A stretch of 40,011 nt of DNA from an uncultured Flavobacteriales bacterium. Lineage in GTDB: Bacteria > Bacteroidota > Bacteroidia > Flavobacteriales_D > Parvicellaceae. A program made the position numbers and the translations under genes. The notes under the pieces were generated by a model, which saw only the letters and a program-made list of their open reading frames with translations, was not told where the DNA came from and searched no databases. The first letter of the stretch is position 1. Every line of letters starts with the position of its first letter. Positions 1 to 7,188 of this stretch are shown here, one piece after another. The stretch is from contig CAJYBK010000002.1 in the NCBI GenBank assembly GCA_913064955.1, forward strand, positions 1 to 40,011, read 5' to 3'.

Positions 1-1437
1 ATTACACTTACTGCAGATGATGGTAACGATAATACTTCTACTTGTACCTTTGATGTGATATTGTCAGATGTTACTCCACCAACTATGGTATGTCAAGATA
101 TTACAGTTTATTTGGATGCTGCAGGTAACGCTACTATTGCTGATAGTGATTTAGATAATGGTTCAACTGATAACTGTGGCGCTATTACTTTTACTGCTTC
201 TCAAACTGCTTTTACTTGTGCAGACATTGCTGTCCCACCTAGCGTTACACTTACAGGTGAAGATGCTAATGGTAACACTGCTAACTGTTCTAGTACCGTT
301 ACAGTTTTCGACACGTTAGTGCCAGTACCTGATGTGGCTTCATTGCCTGCACTTACTGCAGAATGTTCGCTTACTGCTGTTGCTCCTACTGCTACTGATA
401 ACTGTGGTGGAACGATTACAGCCACTACAACTGATCCTTTAGTTTATAATACACAAGGTTCATTTACTATTACCTGGACTTACACTGATGCTAGCAGTAA
501 TACTACCACTCAAACACAGTCGGTTGTTATTGATGATGTGACTGATCCTGTTATTGTTTGTGGTGGGAATATAACTGAAAGCCCTGATGCATCTTGTCAA
601 TTTACTTTGATTGATTATACTGGTAATACAACAACACTGACAGATAACTGTGGTGGAACACCGACTGTTACTCAATCGCCTATTATGGGGACTGTAATAA
701 CAGATACTACTACTATTACACTTACTGCTGATGATGGCAACGGCAATACTTCTACTTGTACGTTTGATGTCTTGTTTGTAGACAATACGGCACCAACTAT
801 GGTGTGTCAAGACATTACAGTTTATTTGGATGCTGCAGGTAATGCTACTATTGCTGATAGTGATTTAGATAATGGGTCTACTGATAACTGTAGTGCCATT
901 ACTTTTACTGCTTCTCAAACTGCTTTTACTTGTGCAGATATTGCTGTCCCTCCTAGCGTTACACTTACAGGTGAAGATGCTAATGGTAACACTGCTAACT
1001 GTTCTAGTACCGTTACAGTTTTCGACACTGTAGTGCCAGTACCTGATGTGGCTTCTCTACCTGCTTTGACTGCAGAATGTTCGCTTACTGCTGTTGCTCC
1101 TACTGCTACTGATAACTGTGGTGGAACGATTACAGCCACTACAACTGATCCTTTAGTTTATAATACACAAGGTTCCTATACTATTACTTGGACTTATACG
1201 GATGCGAGTAGTAATACTACTACTCAAACGCAGTCGGTAACTATTGATGATATAACAGCACCAGCCATTACTTGTGGTGGTAACATTACTGTAAATCCAA
1301 CTGCATCTTGTGACTTTACTTTAATTGATTACACTGGTAATACAACTACACTTACTGATAACTGTGGTGGCACACCAACTGTTACTCAATCGCCAATTGT
1401 GGGGACTGTAATAACAGATACTACAACAATTACACTT
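1..1437 (+). repeat. 714-base tandem repeat, two full units plus 9 bases
   Basis: Position 1 aligns with 715, and 82 aligns with 796, giving a period of exactly 714 bases (238 codons). Unit one is 1-714 and unit two is 715-1428. A third unit starts at 1429 and is lost after its first 9 bases (ATTACACTT). The copies differ mainly at synonymous positions, so the array is recent or kept uniform by recombination. Confidence 0.85.
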
Positions 1438-1650
1438 TCCACTCATAACACTGCCTACGATACCGTTTCTCGTACGTGTGGTTTATACGTTGTCTCTTCT
1501 GCTCCACCAAGTTTTTTTTCTTTTTTAGTTTTAGTGAATTCTTTCCATTGGTACATTTCTACCTTACGCTTGAGTTTAAGTGCGTTTACTTCAATTCCAA
1601 ATTCTTCGTCTGACAGGATTTCATCCGAAGACGCCTCTCCACACGCATAG
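1..1650 (+). CDS. HYR-repeat surface protein, interior fragment, interrupted near its 3' end
   Basis: The frame is open from the first base, so the true start lies outside the window. The translation is a chain of immunoglobulin-like HYR modules of about 75-83 residues, recognisable from recurring TDNCG, GxxTITWTYTDAS and DxxGNTxxC motifs. Three module types alternate to make a 238-residue unit that is repeated twice almost identically. Proteins of this kind in Bacteroidota are very long secreted adhesins, often ending in a type IX sorting domain, but neither the start nor a sorting domain is visible here. HYR homology stops at about base 1437. The remaining codons to the stop at 1648-1650 are only the antisense of the TMEM43-like gene and are unlikely to be real protein. 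I take this as an interrupted or misjoined gene rather than a natural C-terminus. Confidence 0.75.
   Translation: MTLTADDGNDNTSTCTFDVILSDVTPPTMVCQDITVYLDAAGNATIADSDLDNGSTDNCGAITFTASQTAFTCADIAVPPSVTLTGEDANGNTANCSSTVTVFDTLVPVPDVASLPALTAECSLTAVAPTATDNCGGTITATTTDPLVYNTQGSFTITWTYTDASSNTTTQTQSVVIDDVTDPVIVCGGNITESPDASCQFTLIDYTGNTTTLTDNCGGTPTVTQSPIMGTVITDTTTITLTADDGNGNTSTCTFDVLFVDNTAPTMVCQDITVYLDAAGNATIADSDLDNGSTDNCSAITFTASQTAFTCADIAVPPSVTLTGEDANGNTANCSSTVTVFDTVVPVPDVASLPALTAECSLTAVAPTATDNCGGTITATTTDPLVYNTQGSYTITWTYTDASSNTTTQTQSVTIDDITAPAITCGGNITVNPTASCDFTLIDYTGNTTTLTDNCGGTPTVTQSPIVGTVITDTTTITLSTHNTAYDTVSRTCGLYVVSSAPPSFFSFLVLVNSFHWYISTLRLSLSAFTSIPNSSSDRISSEDASPHA
1438..1481. other. 44-base junction segment of unknown origin
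   Basis: This stretch lies where HYR-repeat homology ends and before TMEM43-like coding begins on the other strand. By my count it is about 50% GC, clearly higher than its flanks, and it fits neither protein family. It could be an assembly join, an adapter remnant or the footprint of a rearrangement. I do not recognise it. Confidence 0.5.
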
Positions 1651-1913
1651 ACCAAATGATCTTCATTTACGTCATCAATGTTTTTATAGTCGATTTTTTT
1701 GTATTCAGCAAGTCCTTCTTCAAGTCCTTTCGCTGTCCTTACTGCTCTACCTTCATTAAACCAAAGCACTGCAAATGCCCCGGCAAATATTAGAAAGCCA
1801 AAAAACATTCCCCCTACAGAGCCACTTAGTTTAGAGCCTAATCCTTGTCTTGTTACTTCTCTGTATGAATGCTTTCCTGTTCTTCCTGAAACATTTCGAT
1901 TAAACCAACTCAT
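1455..1913 (-). pseudogene. TMEM43-family membrane protein, N-terminal fragment
   Basis: The 152-residue product begins MSWFNRNVSGRTGKHSY and has a hydrophobic segment at about residues 33-50 (GGMFFGFLIFAGAFAVLWF) followed by NEGRAVRTAKGLEEG. This matches the start of bacterial TMEM43-family proteins. Full-length members are usually well over 250 residues with further membrane segments at the C-terminus. Here the family-like sequence ends after GGAEETTYK at about base 1482, and eight unrelated residues precede a TAG. The gene is therefore truncated at the junction with the HYR array. It lies 65 bases downstream of the Ppx/GppA gene on the same strand and may share its transcript. Family assignment is from recalled motifs. 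Function in bacteria is unknown. Confidence 0.65.
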
Positions 1914-1978
1914 AATTACGGTATTGTTTTTCTAAAAATAGAAAAAAATAGTAACCACCTAAACAAAAGGATGAGGAT

Positions 1979-2875
1979 TTAAATTTTGTCTGCTTTAATT
2001 TCTTGATACAATTTGTAGATGATTCCGTCACTTAAACCAACCTTGGGAACCATCATTTCTTTTGAATTTGCAGCTTTCATAAAAGTGGTGTAAATCTTTC
2101 CTGCTGGTACAATTACATCCGCTCTATCGGGTTTTAGTTTTAGCTTTCTGATTCTATCTTCATAACTAAAACTCTCTATGTGTCTGACGATTTTTTTTAT
2201 CTCTCTTAATTTGATTTTTGCGCCAAAACTATGCGGACTTTCTTTGTAAATTCTATTGATATTTCCCCCAGTACCAATGGCTATCACATCTTGTTCGTCC
2301 TGCACCATATCTCGGATTACTTTGTATGCAGCCTTCCATTCCGAAATGGAAATGTCTGTTTTAAGCAATCTAACAGAACCTAATTTAAATGAATGTGATT
2401 GGACTCTTTCATTCTTTTTGATAAGCGTTACTTCAGTACTTCCTCCTCCTACGTCTATGTATAGGTAGGTTTGATCCTTTTTGAAGTCAAAGTCTGATGA
2501 GGAGAAATTCCCAAAAAGCAAATCTGCTTCTTCATCACCTGAGATTATGTCTAGACTAACTTTGGACCCTTTTTTTATCAACTTTCTTACTTCAGCACCA
2601 TTGGTAGCTTCGCGCATTGCTGATGTAGCACATCCTCTAAAATTCTCTACGTCATTAGCTTCCATTAAAAGCCTGAATGCTTTCATTACCTTAACTAGTT
2701 TCTTGGCTTTGTTTTCCGAGATTTCTCCAGAAGTAAAAACGTCTTCACCTAACCTTATAGGTACCCTCGTAAGTGAAATTTTCTTGAAGTAAGTTGCCTC
2801 TGTAGAAGTTTCAAATGCTTCTTCGATTAACAGTCTTACCGCATTCGAACCAATATCAATAGCAGCTAGTTTCAT
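1979..2875 (-). CDS. Ppx/GppA family phosphatase (exopolyphosphatase-like)
   Basis: The 298-residue protein has the actin-like ATPase fold signatures of the exopolyphosphatase / guanosine pentaphosphate phosphatase family. They are AAIDIGSNAVRLLI at residues 4-17 (phosphate 1 loop), CATSAMREATNG near residue 103, YIDVGGGSTEVTLI near 138-151 (phosphate 2 loop) and AIGTGGNINRI near 200. Members hydrolyse inorganic polyphosphate or pppGpp in the cytoplasm. The length covers only the two core subdomains and lacks the C-terminal helical domain of E. coli Ppx, which is the normal short form. A TATCTTTG element lies about 20 bases upstream. The sequence does not show which substrate is used. Confidence 0.9.
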   Translation of the reverse strand: MKLAAIDIGSNAVRLLIEEAFETSTEATYFKKISLTRVPIRLGEDVFTSGEISENKAKKLVKVMKAFRLLMEANDVENFRGCATSAMREATNGAEVRKLIKKGSKVSLDIISGDEEADLLFGNFSSSDFDFKKDQTYLYIDVGGGSTEVTLIKKNERVQSHSFKLGSVRLLKTDISISEWKAAYKVIRDMVQDEQDVIAIGTGGNINRIYKESPHSFGAKIKLREIKKIVRHIESFSYEDRIRKLKLKPDRADVIVPAGKIYTTFMKAANSKEMMVPKVGLSDGIIYKLYQEIKADKI

Positions 2876-2894
2876 ATCTTTGTTTCAGTTATAT

Positions 2895-2902
2895 CAAAGA
2901 TA
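2895..2902 (-). promoter_or_regulatory. Bacteroidota -7 element (TATCTTTG) for the Ppx/GppA gene
   Basis: On the minus strand this reads TATCTTTG, an exact match to the TAnnTTTG consensus, ending 19 bases before the ATG at 2875. I see no clear TTG -33 element at the usual distance. Confidence 0.55.
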
Positions 2903-2966
2903 AGTGTAAGATAAAAGGGAAATGTACTTGACAGCAGAACCTTATGTACAGATTAATATTGAAAAG

Positions 2967-3611
2967 TTATAAATCTATTTCAAATTCGAGACTAATCGCA
3001 TTAAAAGTCTCAGGTGTTTGATAACCTAACGAATTTTGTCTAAAGTAAGCCAGACTGACTGAAAAGTCTTTGTTGATTTTGTAGGACATTCCAAAGCCAA
3101 ATCTATTTCGTTCTAAGCGATCTTTATATGAATCTGTCAATTTAAAAAACACTTCATTAAATATAAAGCCGTCCAATCCGTCTTGAAGGTCTATTTCTGC
3201 TTTTAACCTTATTCTATCTACCCAGTCATTAGAGTCCTCATCCTTAAGACTATATTGCAGCCTATTTCGCAATTGAAAAGCAAAAGAATTCAATTTTAGT
3301 TTATAGCTCAGGTCCCAAATGAAACGATGAGTCAAGTCAGCCGGCCCGTAATTAAATTTCAATGCATTTCTGTAAGAAATTGCCGTTTTCAAATCATCCA
3401 CTAATTCATATTTAGCCCCAATTTGGTAAAACACTTGCCTTACATGCGTAGAGTTGTCTTCAGTTCTGAGACTTAATGATCCTAATAAATCAAATTTCTT
3501 GTTGATTTTTTTAGAAAAGTCACTTCCCATCCAAATACCAAAGTCTTCGTTGTTTTGAGCGAAAACCTGAAGATTTGCGAAAAGCAATAATATGCCAAAG
3601 ATTATTCTCAA
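2967..3611 (-). CDS. DUF2490 family protein, predicted outer-membrane barrel
   Basis: The 214-residue protein starts with a signal peptide (MRIIFGILLLFANLQVFAQ). The mature part has alternating-residue beta strands and the DUF2490 layout: GIWMGSDFSKKINKKFDLLGSLSLR, then QIGAKYELVDDLKTAISYR, and closing strands with aromatic and charged ends. DUF2490 proteins are thought to be small outer-membrane beta-barrels of unknown function. The start codon overlaps the stop of the upstream lipoprotein gene by 4 bases (3608-3611), so the two are probably translationally coupled. The family call rests on overall pattern rather than a catalytic motif. Confidence 0.75.
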   Translation of the reverse strand: MRIIFGILLLFANLQVFAQNNEDFGIWMGSDFSKKINKKFDLLGSLSLRTEDNSTHVRQVFYQIGAKYELVDDLKTAISYRNALKFNYGPADLTHRFIWDLSYKLKLNSFAFQLRNRLQYSLKDEDSNDWVDRIRLKAEIDLQDGLDGFIFNEVFFKLTDSYKDRLERNRFGFGMSYKINKDFSVSLAYFRQNSLGYQTPETFNAISLEFEIDL

Positions 3612-3997
3612 TATTTATGGATAATAATGTCAGACAAATCAAGTTCATCTTTCTTTGCATCTATTTCAAAGGAAACTTTAACTGCGCTATCTCCAGATGC
3701 ACAAGTTCTACAATCAGAATAAACAAAAGCAGTATATGAGCCGGTTCTTAAATACTTAAATTCAAAAGAACCATCATAACTAGTAGAAACATCATCGTCT
3801 ACTAAGTTATCTTCAGATCCATAAATGATAAAAACCTTTTGATCTTGCGCTGGGTAAGTATCTAAAAGTGTTCCAAATGTATTGTATTCTTCAACAATCA
3901 CAGTACCTTTTACAGTAGCTGCACCGCCTGTTCCTTCCGTTTTTGTGCAAGAAGTTAAAGCAAGTAAAGTCAAAAAGCCGATTGAAAATATCTTCAT
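3608..3997 (-). CDS. Small lipoprotein with a carboxypeptidase-regulatory-like domain
   Basis: The 129-residue product has a lipoprotein signal, MKIFSIGFLTLLALTSC, with the lipobox Cys at residue 17. The mature region resembles a single beta-sandwich of the carboxypeptidase-regulatory or SdrB type: AATVKGTVIVEEYN, then YDGSFEFKYLRTGSYTAFVYSD. A Cys pair near residue 95 (DCRTC) could form a disulfide. The gene overlaps the DUF2490 gene by 4 bases, which suggests that the lipoprotein and barrel act together at the outer membrane. Its specific function is unknown. Confidence 0.65.
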   Translation of the reverse strand: MKIFSIGFLTLLALTSCTKTEGTGGAATVKGTVIVEEYNTFGTLLDTYPAQDQKVFIIYGSEDNLVDDDVSTSYDGSFEFKYLRTGSYTAFVYSDCRTCASGDSAVKVSFEIDAKKDELDLSDIIIHKY

Positions 3998-4076
3998 TGT
4001 ATGCTGTTGTTTATAGCGGTAAAATTAGTTTAAAATTCTAATATTTAAATAAGAAGTGGTAAAATCTTAGTAATTG

Positions 4077-4084
4077 TATCTTTG
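4077..4084 (+). promoter_or_regulatory. -7 element (TATCTTTG) next to the hydroxylase start codon
   Basis: An exact TAnnTTTG match ends 5 bases before the GTG at 4089. Transcription from it would start at or just after that codon. No TTG -33 element is evident. Confidence 0.45.
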
Positions 4085-4088
4085 CCTT

Positions 4089-5042
4089 GTGAAGAAAGGA
4101 GTTTATTATATATTGGTTTTTGTTTTACTGATGACCATTGGCACAATGGTTTATTCCTATTGGGATAAGTTGACTTCTCTCTGGCAGGACCCTGAAAGGT
4201 TTAAAAACCTGGTTTTGGATGCAACGCAACTTTCTCAATTAACGTTTAAAGTCATTCTTATAGGACTAATGTTAAGTACTGCTGCGGTCTTGATTGACTT
4301 AATGTCATTGGGATGGAAAAAAAGCGGTTTAAGAAGATTGATAATTAATCCTTCGGGATCTGCAAAAATTGACCTGTGGTGTTATTTTTTAAGTGTGTTT
4401 AAAATATATGAGGTACTGTACTTTGTGCTAACGATGGGTGTTTTCTATTTTGTAGCTGGGTTGTTTAGTAAGTTTATGAATGTAAATCTTAGTCAGTATA
4501 TCTCCAATGTGTATTTACAATTTGTATTCGTTTTTGTGCTCACTGATTTTAAGCATTATATAGGTCACAGGTTTATGCATATTCGTCCATTTTGGGAATT
4601 ACATGCTTATCATCACAGTGCCGATGAGTTTAATTTATTAACCACAACAAGAGGTCATTTGGTTGAGGCCGGGTTTTATTATCTTTTTACTGGTTTGTTC
4701 TTTGCATTATTAGGTGTTCCAGCGATGAGCATTTTCTTGGTATACGGATTTAGAGAATTCTATCAATATTTACTGCATTCGGATGTAAATTGGAAATTAG
4801 GTATAGTAGGAAAAGTATTACTGATAAGTCCAGCGGCACATAAATTACATCACAGCATTAATGAAAAGGATTACAACAAGAATTATAGTACCTTCTTTAT
4901 ATGGTGGGACTTGCTTTTTGGAACTTATCAGGCGCCTACGGCTGATTATGTAATTGGAATTGAGGATAATCCATATAATAAAGTTGGTTTTTTGAAAGGT
5001 CAATGGATTGGTATAAAACGATTCTTAAAATTAAAAGATTAA
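4089..5042 (+). CDS. Fatty acid hydroxylase / sterol desaturase superfamily membrane enzyme
   Basis: This integral membrane protein of about 317 residues carries the eight-histidine di-iron signature of the superfamily. It has HYIGHRFMH at bases 4554-4580, HAYHHS starting at 4603 and HKLHHS starting at 4839. Several hydrophobic helices precede and separate these motifs. Members hydroxylate or desaturate lipids using a di-iron centre and oxygen, and the substrate here cannot be read from sequence. I start at GTG 4089 because VKKGVYYILVFVLLM forms a natural N-terminal membrane segment. An upstream TTG at 4074 would overlap the likely promoter, and ATG 4131 would cut the first helix. The gene is monocistronic by position, with a tRNA following. 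Confidence 0.85.
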   Translation: MKKGVYYILVFVLLMTIGTMVYSYWDKLTSLWQDPERFKNLVLDATQLSQLTFKVILIGLMLSTAAVLIDLMSLGWKKSGLRRLIINPSGSAKIDLWCYFLSVFKIYEVLYFVLTMGVFYFVAGLFSKFMNVNLSQYISNVYLQFVFVFVLTDFKHYIGHRFMHIRPFWELHAYHHSADEFNLLTTTRGHLVEAGFYYLFTGLFFALLGVPAMSIFLVYGFREFYQYLLHSDVNWKLGIVGKVLLISPAAHKLHHSINEKDYNKNYSTFFIWWDLLFGTYQAPTADYVIGIEDNPYNKVGFLKGQWIGIKRFLKLKD

Positions 5043-5060
5043 GTATTTTGGTATAAAAGT

Positions 5061-5090
5061 TTTGGAGCATTAAATATTTTACTATTTTTG
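5061..5090 (+). promoter_or_regulatory. Bacteroidota housekeeping promoter for tRNA-Arg
   Basis: TTTG at 5061-5064 and TATTTTTG at 5083-5090 are separated by 18 bases. This is a full match to the TTTG/TAnnTTTG consensus and lies 25 bases before the tRNA. Confidence 0.75.
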
Positions 5091-5115
5091 CACCCGCATT
5101 TGGAAACAAATCGAT

Positions 5116-5189
5116 GGGCCAGTAGCTCAGCTGGATAGAGCACCTCCCTTCTAAGGAGGCGGTCAAAGGTTCGAATCCTTTCTGGCTCA
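5116..5189 (+). tRNA. tRNA-Arg (anticodon TCT)
   Basis: The 74-base cloverleaf folds cleanly. The acceptor GGGCCAG pairs with CTGGCTC with one G-T pair. The D stem is GCTC/GAGC. The anticodon stem CCTCC/GGAGG carries loop CTTCTAA with anticodon TCT, which reads AGA. The T stem is AAAGG/CCTTT with loop TTCGAAT. The discriminator base is A, and CCA is not encoded. A strong promoter lies upstream and a terminator hairpin starts two bases after the gene. Confidence 0.96.
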
Positions 5190-5190
5190 C

Positions 5191-5226
5191 AAAAAAAAGT
5201 TCAACAGCAATGTTGAACTTTTTTTG
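5191..5226 (+). terminator. Intrinsic terminator after tRNA-Arg
   Basis: AAGTTCAACA and TGTTGAACTT pair around a GCAA loop, extended by flanking A and T runs, and the hairpin is followed by a T tract. Confidence 0.85.
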
Positions 5227-5253
5227 TTTCATAACACATTGAAAGCATTAGCT

Positions 5254-5261
5254 TACATTTG
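5254..5261 (+). promoter_or_regulatory. -7 element (TACATTTG) for the PhnA-like gene
   Basis: An exact TAnnTTTG match lies 16 bases before the ATG at 5278, leaving a leader of about ten bases. The -33 element is not clear. Confidence 0.5.
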
Positions 5262-5277
5262 ACAAAACTATTATTCC

Positions 5278-5859
5278 ATGAGTATTATTAGAGATTTAGA
5301 AAAAAGAAGTGGTGGTGCATGCGAAATATGCACTGCAACAGAAAGCTTGGGTATTTATGCCGTTCCGCCTAATGGTGATGATGATTTAAATAAAAGTATC
5401 CATGCTTGCGCAACTTGCATTGAGCAGATAGGTGATGCAGCTAAAATAGATCCAAATCATTGGAGGTGTTTGAATGATAGTATGTGGAGCGAGGTTTCTG
5501 CAGTAAAGGTCGTAGCATATAGAATGCTTACAAAAATGACTGCTGAAGGATGGCCTCAAGATTTGTTGGATATGATTTATCTGGACGAGGAGGAATTGGC
5601 TTGGGCAAAATCTGCAGATTATGTTGACCCAAACGAAGAAGTAGTAATACATAGAGATAGTAATGGTGCTGTTCTCTCTGCAGGTGATTCGGTTGTCTTG
5701 ATAAAAGACCTAAATGTAAAAGGTGCTAATTTTATTGCCAAAAGGGGAGAGGCGGTAAGAAACATTACACTGGTTCACGACAATGCGGAACATATTGAAG
5801 GGAAAGTAAGTGGACAACGAATCGTGATATTGACACAATACGTTAAGAAAACCAATTAA
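5278..5859 (+). CDS. PhnA-like zinc-ribbon protein
   Basis: The 193-residue protein has an N-terminal zinc ribbon with two CxxC pairs, CEIC at about residues 15-18 and CATC at about 43-46. Its C-terminal domain is typical of PhnA/YjdM proteins: DSNGAVLSAGDSVVLIKDL, VKGANFIAKRGEAVRNI and HIEGKVSGQRIVILTQYVKK. Despite the name, PhnA-family proteins are not the phosphonoacetate hydrolase, and their role is not established. Nothing nearby belongs to phosphonate metabolism. The gene has its own -7 element and is followed by a bidirectional terminator shared with the convergent rplT operon. Confidence 0.85.
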   Translation: MSIIRDLEKRSGGACEICTATESLGIYAVPPNGDDDLNKSIHACATCIEQIGDAAKIDPNHWRCLNDSMWSEVSAVKVVAYRMLTKMTAEGWPQDLLDMIYLDEEELAWAKSADYVDPNEEVVIHRDSNGAVLSAGDSVVLIKDLNVKGANFIAKRGEAVRNITLVHDNAEHIEGKVSGQRIVILTQYVKKTN

Positions 5860-5877
5860 CGAATTACAAATTAAAAC

Positions 5878-5915
5878 AAAAAGCCTCGTTAGAATTTCTA
5901 ACGAGGCTTTTTTAT
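5878..5915. terminator. Bidirectional terminator between the PhnA-like gene and rplT
   Basis: AAAGCCTCGTTAGAA and TTCTAACGAGGCTTT form a long perfect stem with a very short loop. There are A residues on one side and T residues on the other, so it can stop transcription on both strands. It sits between two convergent genes. Confidence 0.9.
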
Positions 5916-5939
5916 AAGTAATAACTAATGATTAGTAAT

Positions 5940-6284
5940 TTATTTTACAGCGTCTACGACTGCCTTAAAAGCTTCAGGGTGATTCATTGCTAAATCAGCT
6001 AAAACTTTTCTGTTAAGATCAATTTGAGACTTGCTTACTTTACCCATAAATACTGAATAACTCATTCCGTGAAGACGAGCACCTGCATTAATTCTGGTAA
6101 TCCACAAAGATCTGAAATTTCTCTTTTTGGTTTTTCTATCTCTGTATGCATAAGTTAATCCTTTTTCTACGGAGTTCTTAGCAACAGTATAAACGTTTTT
6201 TCTTCTTCCAAAACTTCCTTTGGCAAGATTTAAAATCTTCTTTCTTCGAGCGCGACTCGCAACTCTATTTTTAGCTCTAGGCAT
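5940..6284 (-). CDS. rplT: 50S ribosomal protein L20
   Basis: The 114-residue protein has the canonical L20 start [18 protein letters not shown], a very basic N-terminal extension, and the core motifs [21 protein letters not shown] and [11 protein letters not shown]20 binds 23S rRNA early in assembly of the large subunit. It is the last gene of thrS-infC-rpmI-rplT. A 111-base gap separates it from rpmI. That gap is AT-rich with a short palindrome GATAGACTATC near 6372-6382, and I see no known leader RNA in it. In other bacteria L20 represses this operon by binding its mRNA, but nothing here demonstrates that. Confidence 0.98.
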   Translation of the reverse strand: MPRAKNRVASRARRKKILNLAKGSFGRRKNVYTVAKNSVEKGLTYAYRDRKTKKRNFRSLWITRINAGARLHGMSYSVFMGKVSKSQIDLNRKVLADLAMNHPEAFKAVVDAVK

Positions 6285-6395
6285 AATTTTAAGTTTTTTG
6301 AAAATTAGTGACTATTATTTCTAACAGTTCTTAGGTACTAATTATCGGGTTAACAATTTAATAAACCAATCGATAGACTATCTATCAATTATTTT

Positions 6396-6590
6396 TTAGG
6401 CACACAATTGTACCAAAACATTCTTAACATCAGTCTTATTAACTAGACCAGCCTTTGTAAGATTTCTCTTACGTTTCTTAGACTTTTTAGTCAAAATGTG
6501 ACTTTTGAAAGCATGTTTTCTTTTGATTTTTCCAGAACCAGTGAACTTGAATCTCTTCTTTGCACTAGATTTTGTTTTCATTTTTGGCAT
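6396..6590 (-). CDS. rpmI: 50S ribosomal protein L35
   Basis: The 64-residue product starts [20 protein letters not shown] and continues [24 protein letters not shown], which is the standard L35 sequence in length and composition. It is a small basic protein of the large ribosomal subunit. It lies 28 bases after infC and before rplT in the conserved operon order. Confidence 0.98.
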   Translation of the reverse strand: MPKMKTKSSAKKRFKFTGSGKIKRKHAFKSHILTKKSKKRKRNLTKAGLVNKTDVKNVLVQLCA

Positions 6591-6618
6591 GTTTCTGCTT
6601 TTTTATATCAGTTATTAC

Positions 6619-7176
6619 TTACTTCTTTTTCTTAGGTGCGAAAGTCATAATCATTTTCTTTCCATTCATTGCCGGCATTTGCTCAACTACAGCATCATCT
6701 GTAAGTTCCTGCGCAAATTTCAATAATAAAATTTCACCTCTGTCCTTATATACAATTGTTCTTCCTTTAAAGAAAACGTATACTTTTAATTTAGATCCTT
6801 CCTCCAAGAATTTCTTCGCGTGATTCAACTTAAAAGTAAAATCATGCTCATCTGTATTAGGACCAAATCTAATTTCTTTTACAACAACTTTCTGCTGTTT
6901 GGCTTTAAGTTCTTTTTGCTTCTTCTTCTGTTCGTAAAGAAATTTCTTGTAATCAATTATCTTACAAACAGGCGGATCTGCATTAGGGGATATTTCCACT
7001 AAATCCAAGTCTTGTGCTGTAGCCATTTCTAACGCTTTGGCTATAGGGTAAACTCCTACTTCAATATTTTCACCTACTAATCTAACTTCCGGAACTCTAA
7101 TTCTTTCGTTAATTTTGTGCAGATCTTGTTTCTTAAAATCTGTTCTTGGTTTTCGGCCTCTGTACGTGTTTGCGAT
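6619..7176 (-). CDS. infC: Translation initiation factor IF-3, probable ATC start
   Basis: The first ATG (7026) would give only 135 residues and remove most of the N-terminal domain. In the same frame upstream the sequence reads [20 protein letters not shown], the conserved start of IF-3. The frame is closed by the thrS stop codon at 7189-7191. Between that stop and the conserved region the only plausible initiator is ATC at 7174-7176, followed by AlaAsnThrTyrArgGlyArgLysPro. This gives 185 residues, the normal IF-3 length. IF-3 keeps ribosomal subunits apart and rejects non-AUG initiators, and E. coli infC uses AUU to autoregulate. The gene starts 12 bases after thrS. Confidence 0.92.
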   Translation of the reverse strand: MANTYRGRKPRTDFKKQDLHKINERIRVPEVRLVGENIEVGVYPIAKALEMATAQDLDLVEISPNADPPVCKIIDYKKFLYEQKKKQKELKAKQQKVVVKEIRFGPNTDEHDFTFKLNHAKKFLEEGSKLKVYVFFKGRTIVYKDRGEILLLKFAQELTDDAVVEQMPAMNGKKMIMTFAPKKKK

Positions 7177-7188
7177 AGTTGTAAATTT

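Noticed and set aside
201-1139. Identical minus-strand open frames at 201-425 and 915-1139
   Set aside because: They are the antisense of the same HYR module in both repeat units and look like no protein family. Their duplication simply follows the 714-base repeat.
1-1437. Regularly repeated DNA that could be mistaken for a CRISPR-like array
   Set aside because: The repeat is a 714-base coding unit with no spacer pattern, and no cas genes occur in the window.
5278-5859. Phosphonate catabolism role from the PhnA name
   Set aside because: No phn C-P lyase or transporter genes are present, and PhnA/YjdM zinc-ribbon proteins are not the phosphonoacetate hydrolase.
6285-6395. L20-binding leader or riboswitch between rpmI and rplT
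   Set aside because: The 111 bases are AT-rich with only a small palindrome. I could not find the paired structure expected of an L20 leader.
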